In this document: positions 12,801 through 27,100 of the stretch, piece by piece | Position numbering within the stretch: the stretch's first letter is position 1 | Layout of the letters: each line of letters opens with the position of its first letter | Notes under the pieces: model-generated | What the model was told of the DNA's origin: nothing | Databases searched by the model: none | Seen by the model: only the letters and a program-made list of their open reading frames with translations | Program-made: the position numbers and the translations under genes | From: Chelonoidis abingdonii | Lineage: Eukaryota; Chordata; Testudines; Testudinidae | Direction of reading: 5' to 3' | DNA: 64,000 nucleotides | Assembly: GCF_003597395.2 (NCBI RefSeq) | Contig: NC_133777.1 | Coordinates: 64,084,862-64,148,861, forward strand

Positions 12801-13664
12801 CTTTAGTATTGTTTGAACGTGTTCTGTGTGTAACAAGTGCCCGGGTATGTAACAACCTACTTTGAGTTATGTTAAAGCTTTTCAAAATATGCAGTGGTTA
12901 GGTGAAGCAGGAACTGCTGCCAGTAACAAATATCAGAAATATTAAATATCATTGTCATTTGCTGCACTGTATTTTAATTCATTTTTGTGAGTAACATCCT
13001 CAAGTTGCAAGTTCAATATATTAAAAAGAATCACACATACTGAATCTACTTAATTTAGCTTTAGGATGTTAAACTAGAAATAATTTAGAATGTTTTTGTT
13101 TTGCTCATTTTGAGTACATAAAATACTCATTTTAAATTTCACGTCTTAAAGCTGGATATTTATTACTACTATTACTGTAATTAAACTGACTGAGGATACT
13201 CTGGCTAGGAAAAATAGCAGTAGGATTCGGAAACCTTTCACCTTTAGGGCAAATTTAATGCAGGCTGGAAAGGGAAACTTTTCTGATGTGGTGCATGTCA
13301 AATGAACTAGTGGTCTCGGACCAATTACTGTTTCCATCAAATTGACACCACTGTGGGTAACCTTATCAGAGAGTCCAAGGACTGAACAAGCAGGAGGGAG
13401 AATGAATTCACCCAAGTGAGCCATACTGGCAGGATGGTGTAAGAAGAGTGTGTAGTGCAGCTGTCTGTGCTGTAGAAAGTGAACTTCAGTTCTGTTAATC
13501 TTGCACCCCTTGGGAGCAGTGAAACACAAAAGTAAGTCTGGCTGCAAACCTCTTTTCTTGCCAGTGACAATTTTAGCTCTAATGGTAACTACAGATCTAA
13601 TCATGATACTGAAGTTTCAACAAGTCTGTTTAAGTGCAAGACAAAAGACTGCACAGGAACTAAC
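9861..13664. other. Intergenic region between the convergent GLDN and DMXL2 3' ends
   Basis: AT-rich, no recognisable gene. Contains the possible LTR-like stretch at 11560-12230. The 152-aa open frame at 13146-13604 (-) matches nothing I know and lies next to the inferred DMXL2 polyadenylation zone. Confidence 0.5.
11560..12230 (+). repeat. Possible LTR-type repeat in the GLDN-DMXL2 intergenic gap
   Basis: A TATAAAA box at 11996-12002, followed by a GC-richer leader-like stretch (ctggttttttggtcattttt, ggaagctgtttcagg), resembles an LTR promoter. No clean TG...CA ends or target duplication were found, so this is a weak call. Confidence 0.3.
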
Positions 13665-14943
13665 CTGTTCCATGAAATAAAAGGAATTTATTTAACTTAC
13701 AAAGGTAAAACTAACATGACACTTCCTTTTCTTTCATATCCATACTTCACAACCTGCAATTAAAATCCCCTTTGGAGAAAGGTGCATTTTATCCCATTAT
13801 ATTTTACATTGCTGCACAGACACCAAAATTCTCATTGAAGAAGTAGGACAACTAGTTAACATTTAAATACACAGACATCCATTCCAATATCTTATTAAGA
13901 ACATAGTTTTTGTTTACACAGAAAAATACATCTAAATATGACAACAGTGGCTAGTATATTACAAGCAAACAATATTGAACTCTGCATAGTTTATACAATA
14001 TGCTCTGGTAATAACTTAAATTACCATTACTATTTATTAGCTGGCCACAGAAAGCCTGACATTCATCTGAAATGTGGCATTGTATGTTACATTGGTATTC
14101 TTATATAGCTTCATTTAAGGAAGTCTCACTTTCCCCTGGACAAAACAATAGAGTTTCAAAACTAAAAGCTAACTAAAAACATGTTTCTCTTTGCTACAAA
14201 CATTTAATGTTCACACTACATTCCTAATGTAAAGGCAGATCTCCAAAATATAAAACACAGCCATTGAAGAAAAAGTAATGTGCAAATTAAGAAAACACCG
14301 CGTTTTAAAAATGCGTTCATGTACAACGTATAGTATCAACGGTGTAGTAATACTAGCTGGTAAAAATATCAGCATAAAACGATACATGTGTCTCACAGTA
14401 CATTCTTCATTGCACATTATTCCACAGCTTTTGCATCTATTACACTTTCCTGGTCTACAAATTCTTCCATACACTGAATACCCTTCATTACAACAGTCTA
14501 TTTTTTTTTTAAATGAATAGTTGTAGACATGCTCCAATTAGTAGCAAGAACTGGAAGAGAAAAAAAACCTGAATCACATTACAAACTGCTGATTGACTTT
14601 ATTTAGCACCATGGTGCCTGTATATGTCTATGGCTACTGTTAGAATCTGTGTAATATGCTTACTAAAGAAGGCTTGCTGTAGGTTATTGAACACTAACCT
14701 ACCTATGACTTTAATGGGTTTTATTCTACAATGCACTACATGCATTTCCATTCCCACCAATCTATGTATGCAGTGCTCGAGAACCCTGCTTTAAAAGTCA
14801 GTCTTTTTTCTGTTTCATATAATATTTAATGCTGCAGTAATTGCTCTGAAAGCAATGTACGATAATTCCTTTCATGAATGCATATTACTGCATTGTAGCT
14901 ATTTAACAGAACTGTATAGAAAACAGGACTAAACAGCATAAAT
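13665..14943 (-). other. DMXL2: DMXL2 3' UTR (tentative extent)
   Basis: AT-rich sequence following the DMXL2 stop on the minus strand. AATAAA on the minus strand occurs at 14598-14603, 14033-14038 and 13687-13692. The last is followed by a TG/T-rich element (TGTGCAGTCTTTTGTC), a good cleavage-site context, giving a UTR of about 1.28 kb. Another AATAAA at 13159-13164 could give a longer form. Confidence 0.4.
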
Positions 14944-15153
14944 CTACAGAATGTGAAAAATACCTGTAGGGATGCTGAAAGCATTAGGTAGAACTCTCAT
15001 TTTCAGTGTGCCATCTGCTCCACAGGAGAAGATGCGATTGTCTTGCACAGTTTCAATCTGCATGACACCAGCACCAATATTTCTGAATATGGACTGTTTG
15101 GCATGTTCGTTTTTAAAGGAATGAATTAAACCGTAGCCTGTCAGTCCCCAGAC
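14944..15153 (-). CDS. DMXL2: DMXL2 terminal coding exon (last WD repeat and stop)
   Basis: 210 nt, phase 0; acceptor AG = 15154-15155, stop TAG = 14944-14946. Encodes VWGLTGYGLIHSFKNEHAKQ, SIFRNIGAGVMQIETVQDNR, FSCGADGTLKMRVLPNAFSI and a variable end PTGIFHIL. The last eight residues differ most from the mammalian ending (variable tail). Confidence 0.96.
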   Translation of the reverse strand, partial: VWGLTGYGLIHSFKNEHAKQSIFRNIGAGVMQIETVQDNRIFSCGADGTLKMRVLPNAFSIPTGIFHIL

Positions 15154-18100
15154 CTATATTAAGAGAATGACAGACAAGACAAAATGAGGTTAAAATGTGC
15201 CCTTTCTATTGAGAATCTGGATCAAACCTTTCCTGCGTCAAAACCCATTCAGCACAGAAGAAGGGAGAGAAAATATGGATGGTCAGAGAGGAAGTTGTAC
15301 AGCTCCAGGATTCTCAAGATGCTCTTTTACTGGTATAAGTTAGAGCAGCGTAGGGGCTGCTTTAATGGAGGATAGCTGGTCAGTCTCTTAAGCGACCATA
15401 CACCAGCTGTGAATTCATATAGTGAAGCTGTGCTCCTCTTCACCTCATCCTGGCCTTCTCTGTTACCTGCATGCCCCCACTCCTGACTTATCCCATAAGA
15501 TGGGGGTGACAGCTGGCATACAAGCTGCTTTTATGCCAGGTAAGAATTCCCCTCTGCTGGAACACGGGCAGAGAATCTGGCTCAAATTTCATTAACACTG
15601 GTGCATAATGAGAGTTTCTGACTTGGGACTCAGTTCTCGAAAGTGTGGAGAGTCCTTAAGCTCAGTGATGTAGGTCCAGGCCATTAGGAGACTGGGGTTC
15701 TCCTATCTGACTATAAAACATACTGCACGTCTATAGCATGGTTTAGCTAAGGGCAAAACGTCTGTGATCTCTTTGTCTTTTGCCTTCACCTGTTGTCTTT
15801 CCTCTTGTATTCAGATTGCAAACACTGTGGGACAAGGAGTGTGCTTTTTCAGTACCCAAGCAAAGTTGGGTACTGGCCCATGATTGGAGTTCCTAGACCC
15901 TAACCCAATACAACTAGTTAAAATTCTTATTTAGAATTTGATATCATACAGTTACTGAGACTACCCTATACATCAACTGGCTATCTGCTTATTTTAATAA
16001 TTACTTTAGCACTGCTGCAGGAAAATGAAATACAAAGGAAAATAAGAACATATTCAGAAAGAGACAGTAATAAATTAAGAAAAATAATTCAGCATAATGC
16101 ACTGTGCTTTCTCCATGTAAAATGCATATCACAACTCAGCCACTTCAATAATCTTACCTTCATGTTACCTTCTGCTGAGCCTGTTGCAAAGTATTCTTCA
16201 GAAGGATCCAGTGAAAGAGCCTTAATAGCAGAGTCATGCGCTTGGAAGGTATGAAGGCTTTGTCTCTGTCTGATGTCAAAGATGCAGACACATCCTTTCC
16301 TGCCTCCAGAAATCAACAGTTGCTGCTTAGGTGCATACTGAAGTACTGTGGCACCATGATCATGACAAGTGAAGGCTGAGAGACATATTGTAAGATTGTT
16401 ACAGATTTGTAGTCTTGTGTAGTTTTCAATTTTAAAGTACAGTTCTATTCTGAAAGGTGACTTGCACTTTTTTACTCCATAGATATGCTCCCTTTAAGTG
16501 TATACAGTCATATCTGCTACATGAATGACAAACTTTTTTGTATTACTCTTTACACTCCTTAGAGCTGCCGAGCCAGCAGAAGTAAGGTGAGATGGATTCT
16601 ATTATTCCTTTAATCAGTTAATTTTGATTTATAGTTTAAGCACACATCCCTGCTTGAAATTTTTAAAATTGAGAAAATATAAAAATCATACTGAATGTTC
16701 AATTACATTAAAACTTTCATATTCTTTTATTATATTTTTTAAAGTCAAGCACTCAAAAATTAGAAAATACCAAAAATAAGGTTGTGCAAACTTAATTTGG
16801 CCATCTTGTATGTACGCATTATGGTGATGGTCAGTTATGTGATCAAATGCTATTTTCTCCTCTGGACCGCTGCTTCATTCATTTTCTCTTAAAACTGAGA
16901 TCCCATACTTCTGTGACATCGTAAAGAAACTAACTATATTCTACCACCCATATTTTTAAAAATGTGCATACAAAAATTTGCCTATAACTAGAGTAACCAT
17001 ATGTCCCATTTTGGCTGGGACAGTCCCTTTTTTTAAGCCCTGTCCTCGCCATCCTGACTTTTTTCCAAAAGGAGGCGTTTGTCCTGTTTGCCCTTGATGA
17101 CTTGATCAGAAGAGCAAACAGGACAAATGCCCACTTTTGGGAAAAAAGTGTAGTGTGATGTGGGGAGTGTGAGCAGAGATGCCAGACCCCCACAGGGTGG
17201 AGGCAGGGCTATGGGGGAAGCAGTGTTCCAGCATGTGTCGGGGACCCCTCATTGTGCAGGGGGGCCCTTCAAGGTTCCAGCGACTGGACAACAGCCTAGC
17301 ATGTGGCTGGTGGGGGAGGGGAACGGGACAGTATTATAGCAACAGGCAACAGCCTGGGGGTGCCCTTGGGCAAGCAGCAGGGGGTATCCTGTTTTTTCTT
17401 TAGGAAATATGGTCACCCTCCCTGTAACATGCATGTATAGTTGCTACAGTTGCTTGAGCAAATGCAGTGATTATTAGCTACATGCATACTTTTAAAACAA
17501 TTAAATTTATGACAAGAAAATTCAAGCATAAACTCAATTCTGAGTTGTTGAAGTAAAAGATGAAAGTACTGGACAGAGGCAAATACATTCATGAAACAAA
17601 CAAAAAATATCTGTTAAAAAACAGAGTTAACCGCAAATGCTAAAGTAGAATTGCTTTGTTTAGATAATCAGGAGTGGGGCAATTTGTTGTACTAATATAC
17701 ACTCAGTAATCTCAGGAATGCTTCATGATATTCTGAGATGGTAGTCTAGGAGCACAATACTCAGAGCTCTCCTTCACAATCACAGCTGGCTTGCTTATGT
17801 GGCACCAGAAGATGACTCTACAGTGTCTGGCAGACTAACATAATTCCTTTCTAAGAGGTCCCCTCTTGACTAACCTTGGACCCAACCTGGGTTATAAAAT
17901 GGCTAAGCACTCGCCATATCAGGCACAGTCAGGTGTATCCACCTCTTTCTACTATATGTGGCATATAAAAAGACTCCAGCCACAAAGGTCGTCATTCCTC
18001 AACAAGCAGAATAAAGAAAAGGTGGCGAGTCCAAGGCTGCCTAGTTTCCTTGTCTTTACTGGTCATGTGGATAAGAACACCAATGGAGGAGCTAATGATG

Positions 18101-21100
18101 GTCTAAAACAAGGTGCCACTCTGAGCCCTTCACTCTCCAGCTGATCAACATCAAGCAGCACAGGGAGCAATATCCTGACATTATCAGAGTCTGAGTTTTG
18201 AAAGGGGACAATTACATTTTCTTTTGGCTGTGTCTCCTTCCCTCACGCTGCTCCTTTCCCACAATCACAACTCCTCTGTTGCTGGACTTCCCCGCCCTCC
18301 CTTCTCATCTTAATCACTCCATCTAATCTTTCTCAGCCTTGCAGCTTCCCTCACTCCCAAGACCTCAAATAAATCATCCTCCGTCACAATTTTTATTAAC
18401 ATGAAGAGGAAAAAATCCATCATTGAACATTCTATACCATCAAGATAGATGCACACACAACCTCCCCACCGCACCATCTTTTTCCTGTAACCCTTGTATC
18501 TACTCTCGACCTTGTTTGTTAAACTTAAGTGGGCATCATGCCTGAATTAGAATGGAAAGCTCTTTGGGACAGGCCCTGTATCATCTTAGTCACACCCCCC
18601 AACATACCGCTCCCCTGTTTCAAGGCAGTGCTGAAAGCTGTAATTAAGTGCCAGTTTCAGGAGAGGTCTACATGCAGACTTATGGACCTGTTACTAATGA
18701 CGACTAAAAAGTTTAGACATATGGTGCCAAAACCAAACCGCTATAGTCAAACATTTCACCCTTTATAAACACCTTCACAAGACAGCCTTGCATGTGACCT
18801 TTTCTGATGTTCCTCTTTTTTTACACTTTGGTATGTACAAAAGTAGACTGTCATGTTGGAGGCCATAAAATCTACTGTTTCAAGACACTCATTAGTACTG
18901 GTAATGCCCTGATTAACTTGTAATACGGATGTTTAGTCTAGCCCCACATGAACTTTTTCCTCTCAAAATCCATGCACAAATCCCACTTGATTCTTTAACC
19001 ATTAAGAAACTGAAATGTGTCTTACTGCAGTACTTACCGTGAATGAGACTGTTACTGGGGGATACCAAAGTGTCCCACAAGCACACGTTTCTGGTGGAAA
19101 AACAAAACAAGTCATGACTGCAATTTGCTAAATGATTCCTGGGATAGTATGGGTCACTTAGAATCAGCCAGTACGTCTGTTTGCTGCTCCAGGCCAATGG
19201 GAGCTGCTGGAAGCGGTGGCCAGTACGTCCCTCAGCCTGTGCCGCTTCCAGCAGCTCCCATTGGCCTGGAGCAGCGAACCGCGGCCAGTGGAGCTGCGAT
19301 CGGCCGGACTTGCGGACGCGGCAGGTAAACAAACTGACCCGGCCCGCCAGGGGCTTTCCCTGCACAACCAGTGGAACAAGTTTGGCAAACACTGACTTAG
19401 AAGATGAGGAGGGCTTGTGCAGGACCTTTGCAGTCACGGGGAAGACATGTAAAAGCACAAATGACAGTTAAGAGCCTAACTCCAGTTGATTCAGTCATTC
19501 AAGCCTTTGAAAAACTTTGAAGTCCCCAGTGGGGACTATGCTTGACTCTGCTTCCTTGAAGGCTAAGGGTTTGTCTACACAGTGCTTTAGTCTGTACAGG
19601 AGAGGTTTAAATTTTAGTTCACATTACCGTGTTGTGCACTAACTGGCCCATGTGGACCCTGATCCTCCACACTAAAAGTTCCCTAGTGCACATCAACATA
19701 GTACAGTATGAAACTACATTAATATGCAACAGGGAACTTTTAGTGTGCACCAGTTGTTCGTGCACAACACGCTAGTGTGGACTAAAGCACATGTAGACAA
19801 GTCCTTGATGTTAGCCTTACAGGAAGGCTGGGAAACATACACGCCGTTCAATAGAATTTACTAAATAAGCTCCTCCCCAACCCAGTACAAATGTACCATC
19901 AGAACAAGTTGCAGTTGGGATGTCTGGAAACCACTGAGTAATAATAAAGACAGCCACATTAGAAATGAAGAACACTACCAAAGTGAAATAATTTGAAAAC
20001 CAGAAGAGATAATGAAACAGAGGTGCTCAGTCAAAAACCCTTGATTCCAGGCCGTCAGTCCTTAATAATTCATATTTAATTAAATAAAGGGGGAAAAGGA
20101 TAATTTAGCACTTAGCGATAAGGAGCTTTGAGAAGCCAACAGAATACAGGGAACTAGTCTGCAGAAAGAAAGTAACTGAAGGAGTGACACACAAGCAGGC
20201 AGCCATGCACATACAGCTGGTAGGGGAATTCAGCAGCTTTTAGAACACTGGGCTTCAAAATTCTGGCTTCAAGATCCAAACGTCTGTTATGACAGGCAAG
20301 CCTTTAACCTCTCAGCCTAGATATTTTTATCTGTTTTTGACTGCACACACCCCTTTACCACACCTGTTATCGTTGGACTGCCCGGATGTAGCCACTAGAC
20401 TTGAAGAGGTAATGAATGCAAAGTCACTTGTGGTTTTACTGTGACACTGCCAACTCTATAAAATGAAACAAAAACCATCACCAAGATGCAATCTTATCAC
20501 CTATACGTCAAAGTTTCTAATAACTTAAAATATATTTAGTCATATGTATTTCTACTAATGACATATCACATGTGAGGACTTTAAACACAAACCCTGTTTA
20601 CTTTGATTCATTACTAAAATCCCTATAGGAAGCGACACTGAAAGTGCAGAGAACAAAAAGATAAATTATTTTAACTATTTTTATTAGAAATTCTAGTATT
20701 AAGAAAAATCCCCAAACAATTCACTATATAATTAAACTGTGACAAATACAGAGTACAATATGTTTTATCAATTTGAATTCACAATTAAGTGCTGGCTTTG
20801 TGTGCTACATAATTAACAGCAAAGAATTGAGAGGAGTGAAGTTATTTATTTTTTTTGAAAAAGCTTGACGTACACTACAATAGATTTCAGTCAAAGTAAA
20901 TTCAAGGACAATGCTTAGGTTATATCTGTAATCACATTACAGCTTGTTATTTACTCTGATATGAATTCTTCAAAGCTGTGTCCATCAAATGCTATACTTG
21001 TTTGATAAAGTCTGCCAATTAGCACAGCAGAGAAAAACATTAATCAAGAATTCACATTATCTGAACCTGCTCTTGACCTTTTTGAAACTTTGTAAAGTAA

Positions 21101-24100
21101 GAGACACAGTCTTGGTTCCTAAACATTTCTCCTATAAAAAGAAAGAATGATTTTGTTACATACCAGATAAGGTTTAGGATTAGATACAATTTGGTTGACT
21201 TGCCAAATACTTAAAAATCCCTCTCCATCAGCCACGCCACACTGCAAGAAACAAAATTTCATTTATTCTGTAAACCGCTGAAAAGATCTCCAGTGGTCAG
21301 TCTTATCTTTTCATCACTTTTGTGATATTTAACAAGAAACTGAAAGAGCTGCACGTGTATTAAATACAATAGGTAAAAATCTGAAAGGCAGCTACATGAT
21401 TCAAGACTCTAAGTTCCAGTTTCAAAAGTGACGGCATTTAGGCCTAAAGCCACAAAAGGATTTAAGTGCCTAAGCCCAAAATTTAGAACCTCAAAAACTC
21501 TGTTCAGCTGGTGCCTAACCTTCCATCAGTGAGCATGCACAAAGCCAACTACATCCTCATGATGCTGAGTGGCTCAATGCTTAAATCCTAGAGGAATTCA
21601 TAAACTAGGCTTTTCTCCCCCGCCACCCAATCCAGGTTCAAACCCTCGCTCTGCCTGATTTGAAGTATGGACTTGAACCCAGATTTCCAATCGCTCAGAT
21701 GAATGCCCTGCTACTGAGCTAGAGGACATCCTGGATAACCCTGTCCCTCAATCTCTCCTTTTGAAGCTGTTCCACTTTGTATAAATACTTAAATAGTCAT
21801 TGGGCCAGAGAGAGTGTGACAATAAGGCTATAGCCAAGTCATTAGCACATTCACTGGGAAGCTGGTTTGAGTCCCAGCGCTAGCCAAAGCATTCTATGGA
21901 GCTACTAGTATGTGATGGCAAGGTCCACGCAGCCATTTACTGCGCAGCAGGCTAGAGCTCTGTACGTCCAAACTTCGGCTTGCCACACGCCACCAGGCAA
22001 GCCATAAGTCTCTTTGAAATGCCCCTACATGATGAAGCTCTCTTTTGAAACTGGGACTCGGATGCTTTTGAAAATACTGTCCTATAAGTTTGAAGTAGAT
22101 TATTTTATTTTTAAATGTTTAATTTGAAATACCTAAGCTTATGTTAGACCTGATACCCTACACTAATGAAACAAGTTTAATTAAAAAACCAAACACACAT
22201 GATGTCCTAAAAAATTACTTAGGAATGATTATGGAATAACTGCATTGTATTATGATGTATGGCAAAGCCACAGGGAGCTCTGCAGATCAACACAAATGAG
22301 TAGCAATTAACCCTTTAGACCACACTCAGGTACGCTGTATATGCTATGTGCTTCACAGACATCATATTTTAAACGTTCTTAAAAACACTTCACTGATACT
22401 ATTCAAATCCCTGTACCTGTAAAGTCAGGCTTCACTAGTTCCATGATGTGGTTTAATGTTTCCAGCTGTCCCTAAATGGGGGGATTGTCCGGGATTCTGG
22501 GATGACCCTTTTTGTTGTCCTGTAACTGGCTTAGAGGGATGTCAAAACATCTCTAACTCACAGCAAGTCACTTTTATTCCCTTAAGATTGTAATAAGGTT
22601 AATCAAAGTCAAACAAAGTTAGTTTGTATATTTTACTGTGTATGTGAAGATAGAACCAGTCCTGAAAAATCAGATGATATGGCTGTTGAGGGAAACAAAA
22701 CTGAGGGGTTGGCAAATTCCTCCTCAAAACTGGGCATCAGTTTCCTCTGAGTCACTCCCTCCCTCCCTCCTGAGCTGAATCCTCTGGTGCCTCTCCACCC
22801 CCACAGACTTGCTTCCAGGGAAGCTCCATTTACATTGCTCGCCTCCCATCTCCATCCCTGTTCCTCATTGTATGGTGGGGCCAGACAGGACTTCTGTTCC
22901 CTGAATGGCTCCACAGTGGGCTCAACCACAAGCATCTTCCTCCTTTGAACAGGAGGGTTTAATACATTTGTTAGGTATTATGGGTGCTTCAAAGCCTTAA
23001 GCACATCCAGGAAGCAGAGCAGGAGATGCCAGATGGCAATTACTCTAGTTTGAATCAATCTCACTTCTGCAAGATGGCTAGCAGGAAAGACTCAGTGGAT
23101 GAACACTTACTCTTTTCTAAACCTTACATTAAAATGATGGCGAAAAGGAATCCACCTACTCCAGAACGGGGAGACAGGGAGAAATTGATGTGTGTAATAA
23201 ACATAAATGGGTCAGATAAATGAAGGATTATGGCCAAATTTTGGAGGCTGCTCAAAAGAAATACGCAAGACTTGTAATCTAGCCCTACGCTCATGGGGAG
23301 ATCACACAAGCTGGAGGGACTCCAGTGAGGTCCATTTTCAGGCAGGGGATTCTTTGGCCAGACTTAATCCCGGCTAAGGGGAAGGAGCTCTAGCTATTCA
23401 CTAGTATCAACATCTTTCCAGCTGTCCCTCTGCCATTCCAGCTGTCCAACCAGGACCAAATATAAATCTACAGTTCTCTCCATTAGCCTAACCCCCACTG
23501 GGCACCATTGTGGTCATTCACCCACATAGTCCTTGTCCTAAAATCTGCCATCATCTGTCACTGGTTCAAGACTGGGTGCTGCCATCTTGCATGTTAACCC
23601 AATTAAATTTTAGAAGAATAGAATGATTCTGCTTTTGAGATGAAGAGAAGGAAATGTCTCTGTCTGTCGAGTGGCTTAGAATAGTGACTGCTTTTTTTGA
23701 AGTTCTTACAGATTTGCAATGGAACTGGTAGTCCCAGTGGCAATGGATTTGTGGGAAGAATATACAGATGAGGCAGTCAAGAGTGCACAACAACTATCTC
23801 ACCTGCATATCATTATCACTTCAGAGTAGAGTTGACTATGACTTTGACTAAATGGGGTTGTGTTTTATTTTTTATGGAAAATGCCAAGTTGTTGACACTT
23901 TTTGCAGGAACATGTCCGTTTTGGGAAGGCGTCTCAGGTCCAGAATGGAATTTCTGGTCAGAACCAGAGAGACACCCACTCCAGAACAGCTAATAGAATG
24001 GTGTTTAGGACACTCATCTGGGTTGTGGGAGACCTGGTTCAAGTTGGGGCAAGTCTGTTTCAGAGCAGTGACTTGCAACTGGGTCTCCCACATCCATGCT

Positions 24101-27100
24101 AAGTGCCCTAACAATGAGGAGTGGGTGGGTGTGAGTGAGTGAGTGAGAGAAATGTTGAACGGGTTCTGTTTTGTCCTGATACACAATGGGAAAATTTTTG
24201 AGATTTCAAAACATTTTTATGGGACATTTTCTCAATGAGCTCTACTTGGGTGTATAATCAGTTATCATCACTTTGTAGTTTCTATTAAATGATTCCTTAG
24301 GATCATTGTCACCTCAGAGGAAAAACTTTCAAAACCAGTTCTGTTAGTCCAGTATATCTCCTGTTTTCTCTTCCCTTTTTTTATTAGTACAGATATTTGA
24401 ATGAAAACCAGAATGTGTCTTCTGTCTAGAGGCTCCTCTGCTCTTTATGTTCTTTCTCTACCTGAAGTACTAATCCTCTGTCTGTAACATCATCTCTTCC
24501 ACAACAATCAATTGCAATGGCACAAAGGGGGGATTATTTCTTTGTGTGAGGACAAACAACAGGAGACACATTTCTTCAATAAAATCCTTTTTTTATTCTT
24601 ACCTATGAAACACACGGGAAGAGAGTACAGAAGCTATAAGATATATAAACAGAACTGATTTCTATTAATTTCTCTAGCTTTATGCCAGTATGATTCCACA
24701 GGAATCAAAGGCATTACATGGTCAGAAACGGATAAACCAGAGAGGAGAATCCGTCTCAATGTTTATTCAAAGTCTTCTATAAAGATCAAAAATTAATTGC
24801 TCTGGTAATGGTTACGTCAGCAAAAGCACTTTGACTTGAAGCAGTAAGACACAGCAGATGAACAATTCAGAAACAAATCATGTACCAGATTCACTGGCAC
24901 GCTACAGCTACCTTGCACTGCAGATGCAAATCTAATTTAAATAAATAGCTAGGTAAGTATGGTTTACAGCTGTTTTACATTGTCAGGGTGCCACAAAGCA
25001 AGTGGAGAGTATGAATAAATCTGGGCCCTAGTTTTCACAAAAATGTCTATTAGTAAGAATGAGGGGAAAATCCAGAAATTATATAATGATTTCAAAACTG
25101 AGGGCCAGATTTCTTGGTCCAGACTCTGCGCAAGACCAGTGTGAGTGACAAGGAAGTGGGAGAGAAGGAGACTTTAAAGCCACTGTTATGCTCCCTAATT
25201 CTTGGGCTGTCTGGGCAGGACTGAGTCCACCAATATAAGTTACAGCAGCCTGAAGTCTGCTTTAAGTAATGTCTGGTGGCTCATGGGACCCACAGAGCCA
25301 TTCTGGTAGCTGGGCAGCCTAACACACAGACCAGTACAGGAAATGAAGTATGTGTCACAATGGTGGCTCTGTGCATTGTAGGAGGAGAACTAAAGGATGT
25401 TTACAACTTTTGTTCCGCTGGTGCAGCACAAAGCAGCCAGGTAGCATTAGATGATTTTCAAAGTTTGAGCCATCTGCATCTCTATCATAGAAATAACAAA
25501 TATATTTATAATCATACTCCAGCTTTTCTGCTGAGACTTTTGCAAAATGTACTCACTATAAAAAGAAAATACAAATCTAGTATTGTATTTATGCCACTCA
25601 CCTAAAATATCTTATTCTCAATTGAACACTTTAATACTAGTGCTAATATCTCTCTGCACTTAAACTGCAAGGTGGAATATTCTCAATATTGAGCTTGACT
25701 GACTACAGTGGAGGTATGAATCAGATAATTTTTTTGTACAATCAGTTTCTGCACAGTACTATGAGGATATATGCTGCCATAATATTCCATGTTTGTCAAT
25801 GATTGAGTACTACAAAACAATGCAGCCATCTTCCAGGTTGGTTGCCCTTCATAAAAATCCTATTTAAAGTCAAAATGTTGAACCCATTACTCATTTTTAT
25901 ATTTAGATGAGTAATTGTTCACCACTGAGAGCAAGGGGTTGACAACCTGGCTCCAGCTAAATGAGACTTTATGCAATCAAAATAAGGGCCTGTTTCTGCA
26001 AAAAATGACTGACTCCAGTCAGCTCTACTGACTTAAAGTTGGATTAGTCATGGAAATAACTGTTTCTAGGACTAGTCATAACGTAGGTAGTCTCTACAGT
26101 GGTCATTAATATGAATATTGAAAGTTGCTTATTCAATACAAGAGGAGATGTAGATTTGAAGAGTGTCTGAATTTAAATATCCACATGCAGCTTTAACAAT
26201 CTGTTTGCTAGATTGTATTCTTTGTTTTATGTGTGTTGGAACAAATCACTTCTACATTCTAACACATTCTAGATATTTTTGTGCTCCCCTAGATAAAAAC
26301 TGGCTAAGGTGTCCACAGTACAATCAAATGTTCATTTAAAAAGAAGAGGTGGAAAAACCCCTATTTTGGGAGCACTAACCTTATTGCCCTGGGAATTGAA
26401 ATACATTCTAGTAACCCTTGCATTGCCAGCTTGTCGGAAGCATATCAGCTGCTGTGGCCTTGTCCATTCAAACATTCGAACGCTACCATCTTGGGCTCCT
26501 GTGAGATCTGGGGAAAAAGGAAAATATAGTTGATTTATTAATCAACAGGAAAATATCATAACATTTGTTCTGTATTACGTTTTGAAAAACAAATACATTT
26601 TTCACGTTCACATTGTTAAATAGAAATTACTTACAATACTGCTGGACTGGATGTGAAGCCATTCTCTTGACATTATTCAGATTTCTTTTAATGAGCTTCA
26701 TATAAAAGAAATATCATATTCAATTTGTGAACTTCAAAGATTAACTACTTTTGAACAAGTTTGGAAAACATAATTGAACTCAGGATATTGTATATATTAC
26801 TACACAATGAACTGTCTTTTTGTCCCCTACCTATAGATTAATTGTTAACCATATTCTGATCCCATTACTTTTAGCTGCAACACAACAACTAAGGCCTGAA
26901 TTCAGGAAAGGATTCCTAGTCAGGACAGCACTTAAGCATGTGCTCACCTTTAGGCATGTCCCATTGAAGGACACTGTACTTAAATGCTTTTCAGATTTGG
27001 GGTCTGAAACAAAAAGTTACGTATTACCTTTCAATTGGCATTTTAAAAAAAGAAATCTGTCATGGAGAAAGATAATAATGGTAGGGTATTAACTTAATCA

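Noticed and set aside
13146..13604. 152-codon minus-strand open frame between GLDN and DMXL2
   Set aside because: No recognisable motif, no splice context, and it lies beyond the inferred DMXL2 polyadenylation site; most likely chance.
18913..19458. 181-codon minus-strand open frame
   Set aside because: It merely runs through real exon 21 (NVCLWDTL) and a GC-rich repeat; phases show only 53 nt of it are coding.
19838..19950. A minus-strand open stretch with a possible acceptor and GTATGT donor between DMXL2 exons 21 and 20
   Set aside because: Exons 20 and 21 join directly in phase to give the conserved NDNRNVCLWD, so no exon belongs here, and the translation resembles nothing in the family.
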